Positions 1-5,651 of a stretch of 11,707 nucleotides of DNA are shown here, piece after piece; within the stretch, counting starts at the first letter, position 1, and every line of letters starts with the position of its first letter. The notes beneath the pieces were generated by a model. That model was not told the origin of the DNA and searched no databases. It worked only from the letters and a program-made list of their open reading frames with translations. A program made the position numbers and the translations under genes. Source of the DNA: an uncultured bacterium (GTDB lineage: Bacteria > Cyanobacteriota > Vampirovibrionia > Gastranaerophilales > Gastranaerophilaceae); the NCBI GenBank assembly GCA_900551915.1, contig URXT01000051.1, positions 1-11,707 of the forward strand. Reading direction: 5' to 3'.

Positions 1-825
1 TAAAGCATTTTCCGCCTTAATACAATATTTCCCTTCCGTAAGCATACGTTCAAGATCACCATTCAAATCTGTCGGCATCTTTAGTTTGCCCTGATTGATG
101 GCTACAGCGGGAATGAGTTTTTCCTTTCTGCTGGCATACAACGTATCATTAATCACGATACACACTTGATCGTTTCCGGCTCTGAATCTGGGCACGATGT
201 AGCCACCTGAAAAGCCCGTTACCGATTCAGCATCGAAAGGAAAGAAAGATTGTTTCATGTTCCAGTCCTTATCAAAGAAGGCTACTAAGTGCGATTTCTG
301 ATATTCTCTTTTGTAGGTTCCCCAATATCCGTTGGATACACCTATAAAGTTGGATATACTATCTTTGGGGTATTCGCTGACGAAAGTCCCGTCCGGCTTA
401 TATAATTTAGTCTTATTAGGAGTAGCAACATAAATCAACTCTTTTTCTTCATCAAAAAAGCGGGAAAAGATGTCGGCATATTCTTCAGGTCCATTTCCCT
501 TCCTGTCCATCACAGAAAGAAAAGAACCGTTTTCGGCATTAAAGAAATAAAAACTCGTCTTATCTCCGATAACTATGTACTTTGGAGTCACATTAAGCAG
601 GTACGCATTAGCACTCAACAGGCATTTATCATTCGTTTCCAGCCGGATCGTTTTCGGATTTTTAAAAAGAGATTGATATTGTGCCGAAGTGTAGTCCGCA
701 TCAAAGTGTTCGACGCCTTTATCAATACTGACTGTAGAAACCTGTTCATGTGAACCTTTTTCTCCGGAACAAGCCGTGAGAAGAAAAAGAGAGATGCTGA
801 GAAAGGAAATACAAGAGTGTCGCAT
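1..825 (-). CDS. Partial 6-bladed beta-propeller-like lipoprotein (Bacteroidetes type), C-terminus off window
   Basis: An open frame of 275 codons runs from ATG at 825 to the window edge without a stop. The N-terminus is a lipoprotein signal: MRHSC, a hydrophobic stretch, then the lipobox LTAC with the lipidated cysteine at residue 19, followed by SGEKG. The mature part has beta-rich, propeller-like sequence, including DRKGNGPEEY, which matches the GRKGNGPGEY-like blade motif common in Bacteroides 6-bladed beta-propeller lipoproteins of about 380-400 aa. About two thirds of such a protein is present. The likely location is the outer membrane or periplasm; the ligand is unknown. There is no Shine-Dalgarno before the ATG but an A-rich leader and a TAnnTTTG promoter box, both typical of Bacteroidetes and unlike every other gene here. 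Codons are also more GC-rich than in the neighbours. It may be a transferred gene or a mis-joined contig end. The family call is from remembered motif similarity. Confidence 0.72.
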   Translation of the reverse strand, partial: MRHSCISFLSISLFLLTACSGEKGSHEQVSTVSIDKGVEHFDADYTSAQYQSLFKNPKTIRLETNDKCLLSANAYLLNVTPKYIVIGDKTSFYFFNAENGSFLSVMDRKGNGPEEYADIFSRFFDEEKELIYVATPNKTKLYKPDGTFVSEYPKDSISNFIGVSNGYWGTYKREYQKSHLVAFFDKDWNMKQSFFPFDAESVTGFSGGYIVPRFRAGNDQVCIVINDTLYASRKEKLIPAVAINQGKLKMPTDLNGDLERMLTEGKYCIKAENAL

Positions 826-853
826 ATTGTTTTTTGTTATGTTGTAAGTTGGG

Positions 854-861
854 CAAATTTA
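854..861 (-). promoter_or_regulatory. Bacteroidetes-type -7 box (TAnnTTTG)
   Basis: On the minus strand the sequence reads TAAATTTG, an exact match to the Bacteroidetes sigma-ABfr -7 consensus TAnnTTTG. It lies about 29 nt upstream of the lipoprotein ATG, giving a short leader of about 20-25 nt. A TTG sits 16 nt further upstream, closer than the usual 19-21 nt spacing of the -33 element, so only the -7 box is convincing. Confidence 0.5.
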
Positions 862-988
862 TAAAAAAACGAATATACAAGATGTTATCTTAGAAAAATG
901 AGAAGAATAAAAAAAAGAAAAAATAACCATATAAAAACTAATAAACTATTTCTAATAACAATTATTATGAAAAAATTCCTTGTTCCTG

Positions 989-994
989 TATAAT
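989..994 (+). promoter_or_regulatory. Consensus -10 box just before the zincin gene
   Basis: A perfect TATAAT ends 7 nt before the ATG at 1002. No good -35 is seen (TTATGA at 965-970 matches only 3 of 6 with an 18-nt spacer). If this box is used, transcription would start at or next to the ATG, so the mRNA would be leaderless. This fits the absence of any Shine-Dalgarno before 1002. Confidence 0.4.
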
Positions 995-1001
995 ATCAAT
1001 T

Positions 1002-1796
1002 ATGGATAAGAAATCTTTTGTCAGATACCTTCGAACTCTCGGAATTGAAGTTCATACAACAACTAAAGCGCGAGGACATCAAGGTTTTTTCTGTAACAAC
1101 AGAATTGATATTTCTAAAAACACTCCTGAAAACAGGGTTATTCCAACCTTAATGCATGAATTTGCGCATTACATTCATTTCCAAATCGAACCGGACATGC
1201 CTAAAACTGGCGGAACTTTTCAGGCGCTTTTTAAATCAGACAATCCGATTTTAGCAGTGGAGCTTTTTAGAGTAACAAATTTTGTGGATGAAAGTTCTCT
1301 ATGTATAAGATTAATGGAACATAAAGAGAGAATAAAAGAAAAGATTTCCGAATATGACAAAATAATTAAAAAATATTATCCTAAATTCCGCCGTTCTCAA
1401 AAATTCAAAGAATTTGAAAAATATATCAAACATTCAGATGCAAAATATCTTCTGAAATATGACAGAGTAAAGGTTATGGGCGGTTTTTTGCAACTGTTCC
1501 CGAAGCTTTATACAATAAATACGATAGAACAATGTTTCCCTGATATGCCTGAAGCTTTTGCGGCTTACATAAGACTAAAATCTCTGACAAAAAAACAGGC
1601 GCGTGTAACAGCCAGAATTAATAAAATAAATAAATACTACAAACGACCGACAGAACTTTTTGCAAGATTTGTTGAAGGACTTTACCTTGACAGAGAGTGG
1701 GTTGAGGCGATTGCTCCGTTTACTTGTGAAAAGTTTTTTGAATTGCTGGACAATGGTTATTACGGAAATTTAAAAGATGTAATTCAAGGTTGTTGA
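1002..1796 (+). CDS. Putative cytoplasmic zincin metallopeptidase (HExxH)
   Basis: A 264-residue protein without signal peptide or membrane segment, so probably cytoplasmic. Residues 48-58 carry the zinc-protease helix LMHEFAHYIHF, with H52 and H56 as predicted zinc ligands and E53 as catalytic base. Near the C-terminus RPTELFARFVEGLYLD (215-230) supplies E218 as a likely third ligand. This ELFARF pattern recalls the second motif of zincin domains in phage and conjugative polyvalent proteins, and more distantly ImmA/IrrE peptidases. The middle (about 100-190) is Lys-rich and helical, possibly coiled. No helix-turn-helix or toxin domain is visible, and the substrate is unknown. No Shine-Dalgarno precedes the ATG and a TATAAT sits 7 nt before it. 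It is convergent with manC, 27 nt away, with no clear terminator between. A metallopeptidase fold is likely; the family within zincins is uncertain. Confidence 0.72.
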   Translation: MDKKSFVRYLRTLGIEVHTTTKARGHQGFFCNNRIDISKNTPENRVIPTLMHEFAHYIHFQIEPDMPKTGGTFQALFKSDNPILAVELFRVTNFVDESSLCIRLMEHKERIKEKISEYDKIIKKYYPKFRRSQKFKEFEKYIKHSDAKYLLKYDRVKVMGGFLQLFPKLYTINTIEQCFPDMPEAFAAYIRLKSLTKKQARVTARINKINKYYKRPTELFARFVEGLYLDREWVEAIAPFTCEKFFELLDNGYYGNLKDVIQGC

Positions 1797-1823
1797 ATAA
1801 AGCTCATAGGTGACTTATCTGCC

Positions 1824-3215
1824 CTATGTGCACCGCCCGTACATATCTTCGTAGCGGATGATGTCTTCTTCAATTAGGATGTCGCCTTTTTGAACTTCTA
1901 TAACTTCAACTGCTTCGTCATAAGGGTTTTGAAGCGAATGAATAGCTTTCACCGGAATATCAATGCTGTGGCCGGAATTCAGAATAAATTCTTTGGATTC
2001 CAGAACCACCTTTGCGGTACCTGATAGGATAACCCAGTGCTCGCTTCGGTGGTTGTGCGATTGAAGTGAAAGTTTTTGTTTTGGATTTACATGAATAATT
2101 TTGGTTAAAAAGCCTTCGCCCTGTGCAATTACTGTGTAAAATCCCCATGGGCGGTAAACTGTTTTGTGAACAAGTGAGGTGTTGTCATTTTGTTCTTTTA
2201 GTTTTTCATAGATATGCTTAACATCCTGTGTGCGGTCTTTTTTACAGGCAAGAATTGCATCTTCAGTTTCTACAATAACAGTATCTTCCAGGCCGATTGT
2301 CGCAACGAGCTTTGAGGAGGAATATACAAGACAATTTTTTGAATCTTCATCCATGACATGACCTACAAAAACATTGTTGTTTTTGTCTTTCTTGCTTACA
2401 TCATAAATAGCATCCCAGCTTCCTAAGTCTTTCCAGTCGCTATTGAGTTCGGTCATCACAACATTGTCTGATTTCTCCATAAGCGCATAATCTATTGAAA
2501 TGTTTGGCATTTTGTCAAACTCAACAAACGGAATTTCTCTCTTGTTTTGTAAATCTATGTTTGCGATAATTTCGAAAATCTCAGGACAATGTTTTTGTAA
2601 TTCTTGAAGCAGAACAGAGGCTTTAAACATAAAAATCCCGCTGTTCCAAAAACATGTTTTATCTAGAAGGTATTCTTGAGCAGTTTTTATATCAGGTTTT
2701 TCTGAAAATTGCATGACCTTATAACCTTCGCCGATTTGAGCGCCGGATTTGATATATCCAAAACCTGTTTCACAGTAAGAAGGTTTGACACCGAAGGTTA
2801 CAATGTAACCCTGTTGTGCAAGCTCTTCGCCTTTTTGGATTGCGGATTTAAATCCTTCAATGTCATTGATTAAATGGTCTGACGGAACTGCCAAAATTAT
2901 TTCTTCATGCCCTGCGTTTTGAAAAATGTATTTAGCAGAAAGTGCAATTGCAGGGGCTGTATTTTTGGAAACCGGTTCTGACAAAATAAGCGGCTCTGTG
3001 CATAAATCTTTTAACTGCATTCTTACGTTTGCAATATGTTTTGTATTTGTAATGCTGAGAATATTTTCTGCGGGCATGCATTTTTGTAGCCTTTCAAATG
3101 TCGCCTGCAAAAGGCTGTTTTTGCCGGTAAAATTCAAAAGCTGTTTAGGATACAGTTCTCTTGACAGCGGCCATAATCTGCTTCCCGAACCTCCTGCAAG
3201 TATAATTCCGAACAT
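1824..3215 (-). CDS. manC: Mannose-1-phosphate guanylyltransferase / mannose-6-phosphate isomerase, bifunctional
   Basis: A 463-residue protein of the usual ManC/AlgA/CpsB length (about 460-480). The N-terminal nucleotidyltransferase domain opens with LAGGSGSRLWPLSR and YPKQ (residues 6-25). It continues with family motifs EPVSKNTAPAIALSA, VPSDH, ETGFGYI, EKPD, FWNSGIFMF, SIDYALMEK and DWKDLGSW. The C-terminal type II isomerase cupin begins at YRPWG (W357) and carries LSLQSHNHRSEHW (W394), whose histidines and glutamate are the expected metal ligands. By family knowledge it converts fructose-6-P to mannose-6-P and makes GDP-mannose from mannose-1-P and GTP, for polysaccharide or glycoprotein synthesis in the cytoplasm. 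The start is set by AGAGGAG at 3220-3226, 4 nt before the ATG. It is transcribed alone from a good promoter, divergent from the transglycosylase gene. No other sugar-nucleotide gene is in the window. Confidence 0.95.
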   Translation of the reverse strand: MFGIILAGGSGSRLWPLSRELYPKQLLNFTGKNSLLQATFERLQKCMPAENILSITNTKHIANVRMQLKDLCTEPLILSEPVSKNTAPAIALSAKYIFQNAGHEEIILAVPSDHLINDIEGFKSAIQKGEELAQQGYIVTFGVKPSYCETGFGYIKSGAQIGEGYKVMQFSEKPDIKTAQEYLLDKTCFWNSGIFMFKASVLLQELQKHCPEIFEIIANIDLQNKREIPFVEFDKMPNISIDYALMEKSDNVVMTELNSDWKDLGSWDAIYDVSKKDKNNNVFVGHVMDEDSKNCLVYSSSKLVATIGLEDTVIVETEDAILACKKDRTQDVKHIYEKLKEQNDNTSLVHKTVYRPWGFYTVIAQGEGFLTKIIHVNPKQKLSLQSHNHRSEHWVILSGTAKVVLESKEFILNSGHSIDIPVKAIHSLQNPYDEAVEVIEVQKGDILIEEDIIRYEDMYGRCT

Positions 3216-3267
3216 TTTACTCCTCTTTCTTCCCTGCTATTTATAAGCAATTCAATCTCTTATGTTT

Positions 3268-3296
3268 ATTATATTATAAATTATTATTTTTGTGAA
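3268..3296 (-). promoter_or_regulatory. Sigma70-like promoter of manC
   Basis: On the minus strand, TTCACA (3291-3296, 5 of 6) is followed by a 17-nt spacer and a perfect TATAAT (3268-3273). The predicted start lies near 3261, giving a leader of about 45 nt before the manC ATG. A second overlapping TATAAT occurs at 3273-3278. Confidence 0.65.
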
Positions 3297-3349
3297 ATTA
3301 AATTTGAATTTTCCGTTAAAATGTAACTTTTTTTGAAAAATTTTTTAAT

Positions 3350-3378
3350 TTGAAAGATTTCTGATAAAATTGTAAAAT
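3350..3378 (+). promoter_or_regulatory. Overlapping promoter elements for the transglycosylase gene
   Basis: Two options overlap. An extended -10, TGATAAAAT at 3362-3370, would start transcription near 3378. Alternatively TTGAAA (3350-3355), a 17-nt spacer and TAAAAT (3373-3378) would start near 3385. Both put the mRNA 5' end at the ATG codons 3379 or 3388, and no Shine-Dalgarno is present. A leaderless transcript is therefore likely; the second option would force initiation at ATG 3388. Confidence 0.45.
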
Positions 3379-5367
3379 ATGATTACTATGAACACACGGG
3401 ATAAAATAATAATTTCTACGGCGGTTATTATCTTCTGTTTTGCCGGCGGAATTTTTTTCAATAAGCTCTACCAGACACCGGCAAAATCAATGCAAATCTA
3501 TAAATCTGCTCTTGAAGATTATAGAAATGAAGATTATTCAAATTCCTATTATCTTTTTTCAAAAGTTTCATTGCTTTCTGACTTAAAGCCTGCCGCATTA
3601 TACAGACAGGCGGAATGCGCAAGAGAAATCGGGGATAATGAGTCAGCCGTAAAAAAATATCAGTTTTTATTCAGTAAATACAGAAAGAATCCTTTGAGCC
3701 TGCGTTCAAAATATCTTGCTGCACAATTGCTGGTAAATGACAACCCGAAACTTGCCAGAAAATACTTTGAACAAATAATAAATGATGCGCCGGAATCTGA
3801 CTATGCTATTGCAGCAGAATATTATTCCGGTCTTATAACAATGAATGAATATACAAAAGATGAAAATAGTATTTTCCCGCTTTCAAAAAAACATGATGTT
3901 GAAGAACATTTCAGACACTACCTTAAAAAGGCTCCGGGCGGCAGACTTGCTGTAAATGTTGTTGACAATTGGCTTTCAATCGATACAAATATTTCTTCGG
4001 ATGATTATCTTCTGATGGCAAATTCGCTTTTCAAATTTGGAGAATATCCGCGTGTTAAAGAACTTTTAGAACACACAAATCCTGCCGAAAGCTGGGTTTT
4101 AAAGGCTGAAAATTTGAGTGTCACCGGTCACAAGCAGGAGGCGCTTGCTGTTCTGGATGACGGTTTAAGTTCAGATACCTCTTATGTTTCAGAAGAAGAT
4201 ATTGTTAATGCAGTTAATCTTTATTTTGACTTAAGTAGTGCTTCTAAATTTCAAACTGCAAACACTTTGTTATCAAAGCTTTCAGATAAAGGCCTTGATT
4301 ACGTTTCAAGTTTAAAATGCAAATATTCGCCATCTGCTGATAAACTCCAGTGCTATAAAAACTTTTATGTAACTTATCCGAATGGGAAATACACAGACAA
4401 AGCCCTTGCTGAAATCTTTTTGGCTGCGGTTAGAGCAAATGATACAATCAATGCAAAAAAAATCGGACAGGATTACCTGAACAAATACCTTGATAAAGAA
4501 GATGCCCCGATGGTTATGTTCTGGATGGGCAAACTTGCTGAAAAAACCAGAGATTATGGCGAATATATGGGAATATATAAAAATGTTATAACAAATTTCC
4601 CGGATAATTACTATGCCTATCGCGCATACTTACGCTTAAATCATACTGCAAGCCCTGTTATAACGGATTTCATAGACCCAAGACCAGTTGAATATCCGTA
4701 TAATACAAGAAATATAACAATAAAAAAGATTGTTGAACTTCAGGATTACGAAGTTTTGGAGGAAATTGCAGGAAGCGACGAATTTATAAAAAGCTGGATT
4801 TTGTATCAACAGGGTGAATATTCACGTTCAATGCTGATTGCACGTAATGCAATGGAGAAACTTGAAACAAAACCGGACAAATATGATTTGAGATGGCGGC
4901 TTGTATATCCGGTTCATTATTATGATGTTATAAAGAAATATGCAGACCGAACAGGCAACAACTCTCCGTTAATGCTTGCCTTGACACGCGAGGAAAGTTA
5001 TTTTAACCCTGAGGCTGCGAGTTTTGCCGGGGCAAAAGGGCTAATGCAGCTTATGCCGGCAACGGCCGCTGAAATTGCCGCAAAGAAAGGGCTTGGTGAA
5101 TACAACCTTTTTGATGCGGAATCTAATATTAAATTAGGCAATTATTATTATGCTTATATAAAGAGTCTTTTGGCTGGCCATGATGTTTCTGCAATCGCGT
5201 CATATAACGGCGGAATTGGTTCCGTCACAAAGTGGAAAGAGTCGCTTTATTACAATGATACTGATGATTTTGTTGAGCAAATACCATATGACGAGACTCA
5301 AAATTATGTCAAAAAAGTTTTCCGAAGCTACTGGAACTATATAAGAATATATAACGGAAATAAATAA
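3379..5367 (+). CDS. slt: Membrane-anchored soluble-lytic-transglycosylase-like protein with TPR-like repeats
   Basis: A 662-residue protein. Residues about 8-31 form one hydrophobic helix behind a basic N-terminus with no cleavage site, so it is probably an inner-membrane anchor with a periplasmic body. Residues about 40-480 are helical TPR-like repeats (for example KYQFLFSKYRKNP, YFEQIINDAPESDYAIAAEY), as in the Slt70 superhelix. The C-terminal SLT domain shows ALTREESYFNP with predicted catalytic E539, AGAKGLMQLMP (550-560), ASYNGG (607-612) and IPYDETQNYV (from 635). By family knowledge it cleaves the MurNAc-GlcNAc bond to form 1,6-anhydro-MurNAc ends. The start may be ATG 3379 or the in-frame ATG 3388; see the promoter. 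The next cassette starts about 30 nt after its stop with no strong terminator between. It may open the wall for a pilus or secretion system, an inference from context only. Confidence 0.92.
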   Translation: MITMNTRDKIIISTAVIIFCFAGGIFFNKLYQTPAKSMQIYKSALEDYRNEDYSNSYYLFSKVSLLSDLKPAALYRQAECAREIGDNESAVKKYQFLFSKYRKNPLSLRSKYLAAQLLVNDNPKLARKYFEQIINDAPESDYAIAAEYYSGLITMNEYTKDENSIFPLSKKHDVEEHFRHYLKKAPGGRLAVNVVDNWLSIDTNISSDDYLLMANSLFKFGEYPRVKELLEHTNPAESWVLKAENLSVTGHKQEALAVLDDGLSSDTSYVSEEDIVNAVNLYFDLSSASKFQTANTLLSKLSDKGLDYVSSLKCKYSPSADKLQCYKNFYVTYPNGKYTDKALAEIFLAAVRANDTINAKKIGQDYLNKYLDKEDAPMVMFWMGKLAEKTRDYGEYMGIYKNVITNFPDNYYAYRAYLRLNHTASPVITDFIDPRPVEYPYNTRNITIKKIVELQDYEVLEEIAGSDEFIKSWILYQQGEYSRSMLIARNAMEKLETKPDKYDLRWRLVYPVHYYDVIKKYADRTGNNSPLMLALTREESYFNPEAASFAGAKGLMQLMPATAAEIAAKKGLGEYNLFDAESNIKLGNYYYAYIKSLLAGHDVSAIASYNGGIGSVTKWKESLYYNDTDDFVEQIPYDETQNYVKKVFRSYWNYIRIYNGNK

Positions 5368-5394
5368 AATTTCTTATTTTATCATAAAACAGTC

Positions 5395-5423
5395 TTGCGC
5401 GTGTATGGAAATAATGTTATAAT
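5395..5423 (+). promoter_or_regulatory. Promoter of pilin cassette 1
   Basis: TTGCGC (5395-5400), 17-nt spacer, perfect TATAAT (5418-5423); predicted start near 5430. The same -35, spacing and -10 occur at 8099-8127 before cassette 2, although the first 8 spacer bases differ at 5 positions. This supports function: the boxes are kept while the spacer drifts. Confidence 0.7.
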
Positions 5424-5434
5424 AGAAAATATAC

Positions 5435-5530
5435 AAGGAGCAATTCATTTAAAAAAAAAGGAGCGGCTATGACCAAAACACTTGCTATGACTGGATTTCC
5501 GGGGGGGGGGGCACCCGTAAATAGCTCCTT
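5435..5530 (+). promoter_or_regulatory. Leader RNA with competing pairings (two AAGGAGC, one GCTCCTT), copy 1
   Basis: AAGGAGC occurs at 5435-5441 and again at 5458-5464, where it is the Shine-Dalgarno of the leader ORF. A single perfect 7-nt complement, GCTCCTT, lies at 5524-5530. The two can only pair one at a time. Pairing of the second also allows CTAT/ATAG extension and would hide the leader ORF's ribosome site. No known riboswitch class is recognised. Confidence 0.4.
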
Positions 5531-5597
5531 AAGGGCAAAAAATTTATGCCTCATATCTTGTTTAAACGTGTTCTTAAAGAAAACGTATAAATTTTAA
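5469..5597 (+). CDS. 42-aa leader ORF with in-frame G11 tract, copy 1
   Basis: A small ORF starting MTKTLAMTGFPGGGAPV and ending KKTYKF, 42 residues. It has a good Shine-Dalgarno (AAGGAGC at 5458-5464, 4 nt before the ATG) and begins about 40 nt after the predicted transcript start. The G11 run at 5501-5511 encodes the end of a Pro codon, three Gly and the first base of Ala. Its stop TAA (5595-5597) lies 1 nt before the GC-rich hairpin at 5599. With one G fewer the frame stops at 5518-5520, and with one more at 5522-5524. The peptide has no recognised domain. It may be a regulatory leader peptide for the pilin gene, a short real gene, or incidental within a structured RNA. An identical copy lies at 8173-8301. 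Confidence 0.5.
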   Translation: MTKTLAMTGFPGGGAPVNSSLRAKNLCLISCLNVFLKKTYKF

Positions 5598-5598
5598 T

Positions 5599-5620
5599 CC
5601 GCCGTTTTCGCGGCGGTTTT
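5599..5620 (+). terminator. Terminator-like hairpin between leader ORF and pilin gene (possible attenuator), copy 1
   Basis: CCGCCG (5599-5604), loop TTTTCG, CGGCGG (5611-5616), then TTTT. It has the form of a short intrinsic terminator, though the T-run is only four. It stands between the only visible promoter (5395-5423) and the pilin-like gene, so that gene would need read-through. This makes it a candidate attenuator. Confidence 0.6.
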
Positions 5621-5651
5621 GTAATGCAAAAAAGATATGGGAGTATAAAAA

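Noticed and set aside
1805..1828. CATAGG/CCTATG inverted repeat between the convergent zincin and manC genes
   Set aside because: It has no T-run on either strand, and one arm overlaps the manC stop codon, so it is not a convincing terminator.
5364..5382. ATAAAAT/ATTTTAT hairpin at the end of slt
   Set aside because: All A/T pairs, weak, overlapping the stop codon and not followed by a T-run.
5430..5620. Known riboswitch (c-di-GMP, preQ1 or similar) upstream of the pilin genes
   Set aside because: None of the core motifs of the classes I know is present; only the alternative pairings are reported.
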